Source: Alteromonas sp. IB21
GTDB taxonomy: Bacteria > Pseudomonadota > Gammaproteobacteria > Enterobacterales > Alteromonadaceae
Direction: 5' to 3'
NCBI RefSeq assembly: GCF_016405965.1
Contig: NZ_JAEFCD010000021.1
Span: 19,990 to 83,989, forward strand
DNA: 64,000 bases
The position numbers and the translations under genes were made by a program. Below are positions 28,174 to 36,577 of this stretch, in pieces. Every line of letters starts with the position of its first letter. Positions within the stretch are counted from its first letter, which is position 1. The notes beneath the pieces are model-generated. The model was not told the DNA's origin. It made no database searches and worked only from the letters and a program-made list of their open reading frames with translations.

Positions 28174-28781
28174 TAGGCTTTTGCACTCGCTCTGTTACTC
28201 ACCGCTTCGTACCAGCGAGCTAAATTAACATGCTCTTCGCTCATACGTATTTTTACAACTCGGGCAAAATCCATAGCGCATAACGCCGTTATGTCAGCAA
28301 TAGAAAAAGCATCTCCCGCTATGTATTCTTTCACACCAAGTCGGCGCTCTAAAATATTGAGATATTTAGCCGCATTTATACCAGCTTCTTTGCCATATTC
28401 AGGAACCGGCGTCATACGGTCTTTGAAGTAGCCCGTGGTATGCTGAAAGCACATGCCTACTTGCATCATAAATGCCAGCTCTACTTGTCGCTGCCACATC
28501 GATATCGTGGCTTTTTCAACGGGAGTTGTACCCATTAACGGCGGTTCTGGCTGAAGCGCTTCAAAGTAAGTGCAAATGGCATCGGTTTCAGCAATACAGG
28601 TACCGTCATCAAGCTCTAGAATAGGAATTTTTCCCAGCGGATTTTTGGCACGCATTTCTGCACTTAAGTTTTCCCCTTTCTGAATGTCGACTTGAACATA
28701 GTCAACATCAATGCCTTTCTCGGCTAAAAACATGCGTACTCGGCGTGGATTGGGTGCGGTCTTCGTTTCGTAGATTTTCAT
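28173..28781 (-). CDS. Glutathione S-transferase
   Basis: A second cytosolic GST, about 202 residues from the ATG at 28781, where the family begins (M-K-I-Y-E-T). An open frame 105 bases longer exists, but its extra N-terminus has no counterpart in the fold. The glutathione site shows K-I-P-I-L-E and E-T-D-A-I. It differs clearly from its partner gene, so the pair is not a recent duplication. Substrates are unknown. Confidence 0.9.
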   Translation of the reverse strand: MKIYETKTAPNPRRVRMFLAEKGIDVDYVQVDIQKGENLSAEMRAKNPLGKIPILELDDGTCIAETDAICTYFEALQPEPPLMGTTPVEKATISMWQRQVELAFMMQVGMCFQHTTGYFKDRMTPVPEYGKEAGINAAKYLNILERRLGVKEYIAGDAFSIADITALCAMDFARVVKIRMSEEHVNLARWYEAVSNRASAKA

Positions 28782-28977
28782 AGTGATATGACTAGCCTCG
28801 CGAAATGACGATAGAAATAACGTTGGAATTAACGGTGTAAGTTCAGGAACAAAATCTAGATTAGTAAGGTTGTTGCGTGCTTTCAAATCACTTCGTATAG
28901 CGGTGATACTATTCAGCGCTTTTATGGTCTTACCATATCACTGCTCGTTCTCTATGCCCTTACATCGACTCGCCTTG

Positions 28978-29967
28978 TCATCGCGCTGTAAGCACCTTAA
29001 GACGTTTAATCTCGTTCGCAGTGAAATATCGCCTTTGGTATTCCGCCAGCGACTCACTCATCGTCTCATGTGAAAGCCCCTGCTCCATCAACCCATCTCT
29101 AAAACGTGTGTATGCTTCTACCTTTGCCTGCCACTGAGCTCGCTCTTCCCATGTTTGAGCGAAGCGCTGCGCGACTTCCGTTCCAAATTCTGCGGCTACA
29201 GCATTGAAGCGATCGTTTGCACTACTATAGGTGGTCTTGATTTCATTAATGCGATGCATATTCAACGTAGGTTGAAAAGCGTCGCGCTCAGCGGGATCAC
29301 CCGCCTTCAGGGCGTCTACTATAAGCGCTTTTCTCTCTTCTTTTGAAAGCGTGTCTTCCTGAGCAATGCTCAATCTTGCTAATGCCGCTTCGTCGACTTG
29401 TGCCTCTTGACTGAATAAGTAGTGATATTCGTTGTCGGTAAAATACCTACGCCGTATGTTTTCTCTCTCATCTAACTTAAAGGTTACATCTCGTAAACTG
29501 TGCGCTGACAGGTCTACCTCTAATTCCACAGACGATAGCGCCACTTTATAATCAACGTAGCGAGAAAATAAATCTGCTGCTGTATGGGCAGACTCTTCTG
29601 TGTATTTCGTTTTAGTATGGTTCGAATAGTCAAGTTTAACCACGTGGGGGAGTTCGGAGGTTCGCTCGAATATAAAGCGGTCGAAGGTGTCCTTTGTGGA
29701 ATAATCCAAGGTGAAGACTTCAAGACCCTCACCAATAAAGTCGGTCCCATGCCCAGAAACAAAAGTAGCAGCATTAGCGCCAATATCATCTTGTTGACTG
29801 GCGCTTTCTATTCCGAATTCCCTTTCACCTTGAACGTTTTCGTTTGCATTCGGGGAAGGAGCGCCCACTTCAAACGCCATAAAATCTGAGTCGATATAAA
29901 AGAAAATACTGAGACTAAGGAGAGCACACAGCCCTCCTACTATGATAAAACGCCAGCTCAACATCAT
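28978..29967 (-). CDS. lifO: Lipase foldase (lipase chaperone) LifO
   Basis: A 329-residue membrane-anchored chaperone that folds the secreted lipase in the periplasm. One N-terminal membrane helix (about residues 6-26) is followed by a variable linker, then the helical foldase domain. The C-terminal RRYFTANEIKRLKVL is typical of the family. The usual foldase signature (R-x-x-F-D-Y) is only loosely kept here around residues 88-100. Eight bases separate it from the lipase gene, and GAGG precedes its start. The context makes the call secure. Confidence 0.85.
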   Translation of the reverse strand: MMLSWRFIIVGGLCALLSLSIFFYIDSDFMAFEVGAPSPNANENVQGEREFGIESASQQDDIGANAATFVSGHGTDFIGEGLEVFTLDYSTKDTFDRFIFERTSELPHVVKLDYSNHTKTKYTEESAHTAADLFSRYVDYKVALSSVELEVDLSAHSLRDVTFKLDERENIRRRYFTDNEYHYLFSQEAQVDEAALARLSIAQEDTLSKEERKALIVDALKAGDPAERDAFQPTLNMHRINEIKTTYSSANDRFNAVAAEFGTEVAQRFAQTWEERAQWQAKVEAYTRFRDGLMEQGLSHETMSESLAEYQRRYFTANEIKRLKVLTAR

Positions 29968-29975
29968 TTACCTCG

Positions 29976-30950
29976 TTAAAGGCCTAGGCCTTTGAGTCGG
30001 TTCGCTTGACGAACAAATACGTCAACGGGGTTGGTTTCAAACCAATGTGTGATGCCGAAGCTCTGATTGACCTCATCAAGGTGATTCATCTTGTAGTTAT
30101 CTTTAAGTACTTTACCTAAATGAGAACTACAGGTTGAGACCAACCCATCGTTTGGCTCTTTAAACGCGGTGCCAGTTATCGCTAAAAATGGATCAACAAC
30201 ATCAAATGGATTAGTGTAAGTTTTCCCGCCGCTCCACGAGAAATAATAAACACCGTTTTCAGCAAGCATTTTGCCATCGTTACGACAGTACGCCGTGGGC
30301 ATCCCTTCAGGGTAACGCTGGTTGAAAGCCACTGAACCAGCAGTTGAAAGTGAATTAAGGGCGGCAATTGAGTCGGTGGGTTTGTCTCTTGGATCTGAGC
30401 CTGAAGCAATTTCGATAATATTGGCAACTGCATCAACTACAAGCCCAGTTACGCCTTCACCAACAGAGCCCTCTGAAAACGCATCACGCAATTGGTCGGC
30501 TACTTTACTTCCCCAGTTTACGCCCGCCACTGAACTTACCGAGGCGACCTTTTCAGGCGCAACACTGGCAGCATAGCGTGCCGTCGGTCCGCCATGGCTG
30601 TGACCAATAAGGTTCACTTTGTCAGCGCCGGACAATGCTAAGACTTCGTCAATATATTCTAAAAGCTGCTCGCCGCGCACTTCCGTGGAATTAGCAGGTG
30701 AGACTTCAGCGATATAAACCACGGCCCCGTTTCGGCTGAGTTTATGCGGTACTTTATAGAAATAATCGACAAATAAAATATCTTCAAACCCGAACAACCC
30801 ATGTACAAGTACAATTGGGTGTTTAGTTTTTGCGTATGTGCTTGAATAAGCCTGCCCGGAAAAGCCTAAAGACAAGCAGAGCAATGTCAATATAGCCGCG
30901 AAGGTGCTTTTTCTTATTTGCTTTCGTTGTGTGTGGTTGGTTCGTGTCAT
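29976..30950 (-). CDS. lipA: Secreted triacylglycerol lipase (family I)
   Basis: An extracellular lipase of 324 residues, exported by Sec and presumably released by type II secretion after LifO-assisted folding. The signal peptide ends near residue 36 (Q-A-Y-S-S). Catalytic features are the oxyanion loop V-H-G-L-F-G, nucleophile S118 in GHSHGG, D in N-D-G-L-V and H in N-H-L-D-E. Two cysteines (A-Y-C-R and S-T-C-S) match the disulfide of Pseudomonas family I.1/I.2 lipases. GGAG lies eight bases before the ATG. Confidence 0.95.
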   Translation of the reverse strand: MTRTNHTQRKQIRKSTFAAILTLLCLSLGFSGQAYSSTYAKTKHPIVLVHGLFGFEDILFVDYFYKVPHKLSRNGAVVYIAEVSPANSTEVRGEQLLEYIDEVLALSGADKVNLIGHSHGGPTARYAASVAPEKVASVSSVAGVNWGSKVADQLRDAFSEGSVGEGVTGLVVDAVANIIEIASGSDPRDKPTDSIAALNSLSTAGSVAFNQRYPEGMPTAYCRNDGKMLAENGVYYFSWSGGKTYTNPFDVVDPFLAITGTAFKEPNDGLVSTCSSHLGKVLKDNYKMNHLDEVNQSFGITHWFETNPVDVFVRQANRLKGLGL

Positions 30951-30981
30951 AGAGTGTGCTCCATAATTATGGTAATAATCT

Positions 30982-30997
30982 GGTCTGTGGTCAGACC
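30982..30997. promoter_or_regulatory. Inverted repeat GGTCTG-TGGT-CAGACC upstream of the lipase gene
   Basis: A perfect 6-4-6 inverted repeat lies 32 bases before the lipase ATG, just downstream of a possible TATAAC -10 box on the minus strand. It fits a repressor site. The shape is reminiscent of GntR-type operators, possibly a fatty-acid sensor, but the regulator is unknown. Confidence 0.4.
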
Positions 30998-31121
30998 TTT
31001 GTTATAATAATGTAAACACAATGTAAAGATCAAGCTTTACTAACAAGTTTTAATAAAGCGCTCCCGCAAATACACGTCATTTCTAGCCATCCCGTCTAGA
31101 TAATAGCTTGCGAATTCAGTT

Positions 31122-31135
31122 AGCTAGCGCTAGCT
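31122..31135. repeat. 14-bp perfect palindrome between ubiG and the lipase gene
   Basis: AGCTAGCGCTAGCT is fully self-complementary. It lies in the 250-bp gap downstream of ubiG-to-lipase, on the lipase promoter side. It may be a protein-binding site; no T tract follows, so it is not a terminator. Confidence 0.4.
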
Positions 31136-31200
31136 GTTGGGTATGTCTCACAATACCATTTCCATCTTTCATACAGAGCATAAGCATGATTTATAATCAG

Positions 31201-31953
31201 CTATTTATCTCTAGAATAGGTTTGAATAAAGTTCACGGCAAGACTCGATGTGGTTAACCACTCACCTTTTAACGGGTTTAACTTCATTCCAATTTGGTGT
31301 TTTAACGAGAATGCTTCGCCAACCCAATGCTTTAGCTCGCTCGGTTTCACAAACTTTCGCCAGTCGTGAGTACCAACGGGTAAATACCGCATGACATATT
31401 CAGCGCCCACAATTGCAATGATATAGCTTTTTAACGTTCTATTTAGTGTAGCTAAAATGAGAAGTCCGCCTGGTTTCACTAAGCTTGCACATTCCTTGAT
31501 GAGTTGCTGTTGATCAGGCACGTGCTCGACTACTTCAGCATTAATTACAACGTCATACTGAAGCTCTTCGTACATCACTTCACTGGAAAGCATATGTCTA
31601 TAAGTGACATCCACACCGCTCTTTTCAGCATGCCGCTTGGCAACTTCTACGCTGACTGCGCTCGCATCTATACCTGTAACATCAGCGCCTAATTTAGCTA
31701 AGGGCTCACTGATAAGGCCACCACCACTACCGATGTCAATCATTGACAAAGTTGAATAGTCCGGGGGTATATTACCTTTTCCGAAATGACTTTCTATTTG
31801 CGCCTTTATGACCTCTAATCTCGCTCGATTAAAGTCTAATGCAGTTTTGTATTTTCCTTTAGGATCCCACCATGATTCTGCAAGCGCATCAAAACGCGCT
31901 ATTTCATCTTCAGAGAAATTACTTCCACCTGTTTTTTTACTTTTGTCGAGCAC
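31201..31953 (-). CDS. ubiG: Ubiquinone biosynthesis O-methyltransferase UbiG
   Basis: A SAM-dependent methyltransferase for both O-methylations of ubiquinone synthesis. The 250 residues show the SAM motif IDIGSGGGLISEPLA (the common G-C-G-G-G is G-S-G-G-G here), G-A-D-V-T-G-I-D, E-V-V-E-H-V-P, LVKPGG and TLNRT-K-S-Y, followed by GTHDWRKF. These blocks are specific for UbiG. GTG start behind AAAGG. It stands alone here, so a second UbiG copy elsewhere cannot be excluded. Confidence 0.87.
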   Translation of the reverse strand: MLDKSKKTGGSNFSEDEIARFDALAESWWDPKGKYKTALDFNRARLEVIKAQIESHFGKGNIPPDYSTLSMIDIGSGGGLISEPLAKLGADVTGIDASAVSVEVAKRHAEKSGVDVTYRHMLSSEVMYEELQYDVVINAEVVEHVPDQQQLIKECASLVKPGGLLILATLNRTLKSYIIAIVGAEYVMRYLPVGTHDWRKFVKPSELKHWVGEAFSLKHQIGMKLNPLKGEWLTTSSLAVNFIQTYSRDK

Positions 31954-32120
31954 GATTTTTTACCTTTAAACGTAAGTACACTATTGCTTTGTGGTTGACC
32001 CTTAATACTTAGGGTCATAAGGTGAGCAGAATAGGGTTGTAGACCTGACGCGATATACTTTCTTATATCGTAACAAAGCGACATCAGTATAGAGATACGT
32101 TGTAAAAGAGGGTTCTGATT

Positions 32121-32480
32121 TTGGCGAACGCAAAAAATGTTTATGGTCGTCCACTGCAGTTGTGTTGCGGGAATGCGGGTTTTACTAGAGAGGGGTTTTG
32201 TTATGTCCCAGATGCAGATGTGGGCAACCACAGCGTTTGCGCCATAGTAACCGATGAATTTCTTCAGTTTTCATTACGACAAGGAAACGATCTTATTACT
32301 CCTTGGCCTAGCATGACATTTCCCGGTCTGCTTGCTGGAGACCGATGGTGTTTGTGCGCGGCTCGCTGGTTACAAGCTTATGAAGCTGGAGTGGCACCTA
32401 AAGTTCGTCTTGAAGCAACGCATGAAAAAGCGCTGGATATTATCCCGTTAGCACTATTAGAAGAATACGCAGCGGATTAG
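32121..32480 (+). CDS. DUF2237 family protein
   Basis: A 119-residue protein of the DUF2237 family, conserved but without known function. The hallmark blocks N-V-Y-G-R-P-L-Q-L-C near the start, T-G-x-x-R-x-G-F/C-like GFTREGFC, and G-D-R-W-C-L-C-A-A-R-W are all present. Several conserved cysteines suggest metal or redox chemistry. TTG start, eight bases after GAGGG. Divergent from ubiG. Confidence 0.85.
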   Translation: MANAKNVYGRPLQLCCGNAGFTREGFCYVPDADVGNHSVCAIVTDEFLQFSLRQGNDLITPWPSMTFPGLLAGDRWCLCAARWLQAYEAGVAPKVRLEATHEKALDIIPLALLEEYAAD

Positions 32481-32564
32481 GTTATCTGCACCTTTGGGGA
32501 TTGTGCAATGAGCTAGAGGGTTATAACGGTTGTGTGCCTTTTTGGTCAGTGAACTGAAGCGGTG

Positions 32565-32596
32565 AAAAGGGCATGTAAGATAACATGCCCTTTTTT
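32565..32596. terminator. Bidirectional terminator between DUF2237 and the aldehyde dehydrogenase gene
   Basis: Perfect 12-bp stem AAAAGGGCATGT / ACATGCCCTTTT with a 6-nt loop and T run on the plus strand, A run on the other side. Confidence 0.92.
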
Positions 32597-32651
32597 ACTG
32601 CATCAGCAGGATAACGCCAGAGAAAGCCAACTAAGTTTAAGACTACTCCAA

Positions 32652-34082
32652 TTATTGTGGTGTACGAATTACCATAAGTCGGGTTTCAGACATATCTTCA
32701 ATGGCGTAGCGAATGCCCTCGCGCCCGAGACCTGAGTCTTTCACACCGCCATACGGCATATTGTCTACGCGCCAGCTTGGTACATCGCCAATCACAACGC
32801 CACCAACCTCCAGCACGTCCCATGCTTTGTGTGCTTTATAAATATCACGGGTAAATACGCCAGCTTGAAGACCGTAACGACTATTGTTCACTTCTTTCAA
32901 TGCTTCATCATAGTCATCAAATGGCACCAAGATAGACAAAGGGCCAAAGGCCTCTTCTGCACTCGCATCACAATCTTTTGGCACGTTTTCCATAACGGTG
33001 GCTTGCAGCATTGCCCCCTCTCTTGTGCCACCACATAAGATGGTGGCTCCTTTGTTTTTCGCCTCTTCAATCCAACCGTGAAGGCGTTCAGCCTCTCCTT
33101 CAGAAATCATTGGACCGATAAACGTATCTTCATCAGATGGATCGCCAGATACTAGCCCTTTCACTCTTTCTACATAGCGAGATTTAAATTCATCATATAT
33201 TTTGCTGTGCACGAGAAGACGCTGAACACTAATACAGCTTTGGCCTGATTGATAATACGCGCCAATAATTACGCGGTCGATGGCGTCTTCAATATCGGCA
33301 TCTTCGTCAATCACGCACGCTGCGTTACCGCCAAGCTCCAACACTACAGGTTTCTTACCCGCTTTTGCTTTAAGCGCCCAGCCCACATCGGGTGAACCTG
33401 TGAAGCTAAGCAGCTTGAGTCTTTCATCTGTGGTAAATAAATCAGCCCCATCACGGCTACAAGGCAGAATTGAAAACGCACCTTTAGGCAAGTCTGTTTC
33501 CGCTAATACTTCGCCAATAATAAGTGCACCAATTGGAGTGCGTGACGCCGGCTTAAGAACAAACGTACAGCCTGCAGCGATAGCGGGGGCTACTTTGTGG
33601 GCGGCCAGGTTGAGCGGAAAATTAAACGGCGATATAAATGAACATGGGCCAATGGGTACCTTCTTAGTCATACCCTGATAGCCCTTTGCGCGGGCTGATA
33701 TTTCTAAGTTAACCGTCTCGCCATTAATACGCACTGATTCTTCCGCGGCAATTTTAAAGGTGTCAATTAGGCGACTGACTTCGCCTTTAGCATCTTTGAT
33801 TGGCTTTCCCGCCTCGATGCACAACGCTTGAGCCAGTTCGTCCGCGCGCTCTGTAAAGCGCTTCACGCAGTGCTCTAATACGGCTTGTCTTTCATATGGC
33901 GCCATCGCAGCCATCGCTGGCTGGGCTTTTTCAGCGGCAGCAATGGCCTTATCGATAACATCCGCATCTGCTAACGCAACTTTGGTCGCTACCTTTTGGG
34001 TATATTTGTTGGTTACGTCCAAGTCGGTATTGGCGTAATGTGGTTCGCTTGCTAAATAATAGGGATAGCTTTCCTTTAACAT
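32652..34082 (-). CDS. NAD(P)-dependent aldehyde dehydrogenase
   Basis: A cytoplasmic aldehyde dehydrogenase of 476 residues. The catalytic cysteine is in QSGQSCIS, the general base glutamate in V-L-E-L-G-G, and the cofactor-binding block in P-F-N-F-P-L-N and F-T-G-S. Overall it resembles lactaldehyde/glyceraldehyde-type dehydrogenases, but the substrate cannot be read. It lies 31 bases downstream of an acetolactate-synthase-like gene, so both are cotranscribed. A shared pathway that makes and oxidises an aldehyde from pyruvate-like acids is possible, but inferred. Confidence 0.88.
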   Translation of the reverse strand: MLKESYPYYLASEPHYANTDLDVTNKYTQKVATKVALADADVIDKAIAAAEKAQPAMAAMAPYERQAVLEHCVKRFTERADELAQALCIEAGKPIKDAKGEVSRLIDTFKIAAEESVRINGETVNLEISARAKGYQGMTKKVPIGPCSFISPFNFPLNLAAHKVAPAIAAGCTFVLKPASRTPIGALIIGEVLAETDLPKGAFSILPCSRDGADLFTTDERLKLLSFTGSPDVGWALKAKAGKKPVVLELGGNAACVIDEDADIEDAIDRVIIGAYYQSGQSCISVQRLLVHSKIYDEFKSRYVERVKGLVSGDPSDEDTFIGPMISEGEAERLHGWIEEAKNKGATILCGGTREGAMLQATVMENVPKDCDASAEEAFGPLSILVPFDDYDEALKEVNNSRYGLQAGVFTRDIYKAHKAWDVLEVGGVVIGDVPSWRVDNMPYGGVKDSGLGREGIRYAIEDMSETRLMVIRTPQ

Positions 34083-34113
34083 TCTTGACTCCTTACCTTT
34101 GTGTTACGCTGGC

Positions 34114-35754
34114 TTAAAGCTTGGCGCTCAACTCTTTAATCGTATGATTCAGTGTTTTGTCATTCATGCTGTAATCAACAGGGCAATCGATAATGTGCAC
34201 ACCTTTTGTGTTCAAACACTTATCAACCATATGAATGAGTACGTCGGTATCATCTACCCGCCAGCCCTGCGCTCCATAACTTTGTGCATATTTCACAAAA
34301 TTAGGGTTGCCATAATCTAAACCAAACTCATCAAACTGCATGTTTGCTTGTTTCCACTTAATCATTCCGTACGCATCGTCACGCAATATGATCACAACAA
34401 GATCAAGCTTGAGCCTAACGGCAGTCTCAATTTCCTGGCTATTCATCATAAAGCCACCGTCACCACAGACACTTAAAACAGGAGCATCTGGATTGACGAG
34501 TTTTGCGGCAATGGCAGAAGGCAGACCTGCCCCCATTGATGCTAGTGCATTATCTAAAAGCAGCGTATTAGGGTGGTAAGCGGGGTAGTTTCTGGCAAAC
34601 CAGATTTTGTAGATGCCGTTATCTAACGTAACAATGCCGTTGTCTGGCATAACCTTTCGTATATCCCGCACTAACCGCTCGGGTAAGATAGGGAATCGGT
34701 TGTCATCTTCAGCTTCAGCGCGATGTTCGACATAGGCCTGATGCACGTCTTTATAGAAATCGAGTTTCCAACTGTCTTGCGGTGTGATTCCTTCTTTTAT
34801 TTGCCAAATGCTATTAGCAATGTCACCAACCACTTCAAGCTGGGGGAAGTAAACCGGGTCTACGGCTGCCGAATCAAAATTAACGTGAATTACTTTTTTG
34901 TCGTTGTGGTGCATAAAAAACGGCGGCTTTTCTACCACATCGTGGCCCACATTAATAATAAGGTCTGCACGCTCTATCGCTCTGTGAACAAAATCACCGT
35001 CTGACAAAGCCGTGTTGCCAGCAAACCGCGAGTCACTCTCATTAAGCACACCCTTACCCATTTGCGTAGTGACGAAGGGAATGCAGGTTTTATCAACGAA
35101 TTCTCTTAACATTTTTGCTGTGAGTTTACGGTTTGCCCCTGCACCAATGAGCAGCAGTGGAGATTGCGCCTCTTCTATCATGCTGATAGCTGAAGCAATC
35201 GCTTTGTATTCAGCAATAGGGCGACGGGTCACGCTAGGCTTTAACAGCTGCGCGCCAGTTTGCTCTGCCGCTATATCTTCTGGAAGCTCTATGTGAACCG
35301 CGCCGGGACGTTCTTCAGAGGCTAATCTGAACGCCTCTCTCACCGTAGAAGGAATTCTGTCTCCACTGACAACTTGGCTAGTAAACTTGGTTATCGGGCG
35401 CATCATGTCGACAATATCAATAACTTGAAAGCGACCTTGTTTGCTGGTCTTAATTGGCTTTTGTCCAGTGATCATAAGCATAGGCATAGCACCTAACTGA
35501 GCATAAGCCGCTGGAGTAACTAAATTGGTAGCTCCGGGCCCGAGGGTGGATAAGCATACGCCCACTTTTCCAGTAAGCCTGCCGTAGGTGGCGGCCATAA
35601 AACCTGCTCCCTGTTCATGTCTAGTGAGTACGAGCTTAATAGAGGAATTTCGTAGTGATTCTAGTAAGTCGAGGTTTTCTTCCCCGGGTATACCAAAGAC
35701 ATATTCTACGCCTTCCGCTTCTAACGCTTTTACAAATAAGTCTGACGCTTTCAT
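34114..35754 (-). CDS. Acetolactate synthase-like thiamine diphosphate enzyme
   Basis: A ThDP-dependent enzyme of about 546 residues resembling catabolic acetolactate synthase large subunits. Visible are the glutamate region RHEQGAGFMA, the motif TLGPGATN, the ThDP motif G-D-G-G-F-M-M-N-S and D-A-Y-G-M-I. No regulatory small subunit gene is next to it, unlike biosynthetic ilvBN/IH. The frame reaches a GTG nine bases upstream; ATG at 35754 fits the AAGGAGC site better. Acetolactate formation is the best guess; another 2-ketoacid decarboxylation or carboligation is possible. Confidence 0.82.
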   Translation of the reverse strand: MKASDLFVKALEAEGVEYVFGIPGEENLDLLESLRNSSIKLVLTRHEQGAGFMAATYGRLTGKVGVCLSTLGPGATNLVTPAAYAQLGAMPMLMITGQKPIKTSKQGRFQVIDIVDMMRPITKFTSQVVSGDRIPSTVREAFRLASEERPGAVHIELPEDIAAEQTGAQLLKPSVTRRPIAEYKAIASAISMIEEAQSPLLLIGAGANRKLTAKMLREFVDKTCIPFVTTQMGKGVLNESDSRFAGNTALSDGDFVHRAIERADLIINVGHDVVEKPPFFMHHNDKKVIHVNFDSAAVDPVYFPQLEVVGDIANSIWQIKEGITPQDSWKLDFYKDVHQAYVEHRAEAEDDNRFPILPERLVRDIRKVMPDNGIVTLDNGIYKIWFARNYPAYHPNTLLLDNALASMGAGLPSAIAAKLVNPDAPVLSVCGDGGFMMNSQEIETAVRLKLDLVVIILRDDAYGMIKWKQANMQFDEFGLDYGNPNFVKYAQSYGAQGWRVDDTDVLIHMVDKCLNTKGVHIIDCPVDYSMNDKTLNHTIKELSAKL

Positions 35755-36045
35755 GTATAGCACGCTCCTTGTAGAGGGGGTAGCTCAATAGTTTATGGTT
35801 GATTTCTACGGTACTAGTATAAAAAACGATTGGTATTATTTTGTGACAAGCTCGTCAATGATACGTTCAGAACACACCATTCACTGTGCAATGAGAGAGT
35901 GAAGGCCGCAGCAATGTCTATTGAGCTAAGTGTTTAACCATGTGACAGACAAAGTTGCGGTAAGATTTTGAAGCGAGAGTAAAGAGGCCCCGCCGGGTTA
36001 GACCGCTTGGCTGACGTATTATGTGCTCAGCCTGCACAGTGCGGT
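35755..36045. other. Gap between DUF4112 and the acetolactate-synthase-like gene
   Basis: This 291-bp gap holds the promoter of the operon on the minus strand and the 3' end of the DUF4112 gene. I see no open frame, strong hairpin or repeat in it. Confidence 0.5.
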
Positions 36046-36453
36046 TTACAAATTTTCACTTTCCCATCTAGCCAGTTTAGCTTGAGTAGCGGCATCAACA
36101 TTAGGTTTATTTTCGCCTATCCACCAGCGCTCCATAATGCGAACATTTTTTTGGTTCGCTTTGTAAAACACGTCTGCGATATCGCCGATGAAGGGAATGA
36201 AGCCCAAGCCAAAATCGATGGCCGAGTTTTTCACCATTTGCGCCACCAGTGCTTTGGGCATACCCAGAGACTTGCCTAGCCAAACGATGCGAAGTGAAAC
36301 AAACAGCATAATCGCGTCACCCGCCCCCGGGATAAGACCGACAATGGAATCCAAACCTATTCTAATAGGAATAAATGGGAGCTTTATCGCTGTATCGAGT
36401 AAGTTTGCTAACTTTTGCGCTTTGAGTAATGCTTTTGGTGCTTTCATATCCAC
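36046..36453 (-). CDS. DUF4112 domain membrane protein
   Basis: A 135-residue protein of family DUF4112, function unknown. Two hydrophobic stretches (about 30-65 and 75-95) carry the family hallmark G-L-I-P-G-A-G-D and a second F-I-P-F-I-G-D-I-A-D. These paired glycine/aspartate hairpins are how the family is recognised. GTG start after AAGGA; ATG two codons later is an alternative. Stands between hemH and the ThDP operon with its own promoter likely. Confidence 0.85.
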   Translation of the reverse strand: MDMKAPKALLKAQKLANLLDTAIKLPFIPIRIGLDSIVGLIPGAGDAIMLFVSLRIVWLGKSLGMPKALVAQMVKNSAIDFGLGFIPFIGDIADVFYKANQKNVRIMERWWIGENKPNVDAATQAKLARWESENL

Positions 36454-36577
36454 GTTAATATATCCTTTTAACCTTAATGCCTAAACCCTATGGCGTTTGT
36501 GTATTGGTGGGACGGTAAAAAGCGTGAGCCCACCTTTTCTTGGAAGCTTGAGCCCACCGCGTGAGCAATGAAGGACG

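Noticed and set aside
28782..28886. N-terminal 35-residue extension of the second glutathione transferase
   Set aside because: The added residues lie outside the thioredoxin fold, and the family starts at the internal ATG.
33280..33678. 132-codon open frame on the plus strand
   Set aside because: Antisense to the aldehyde dehydrogenase catalytic region; no domain seen.
36506..36534. GGTGGG...CCCACC hairpin between DUF4112 and hemH as a terminator
   Set aside because: Loop is 17 nt, only 6 bp pair, and no rightward gene ends there.
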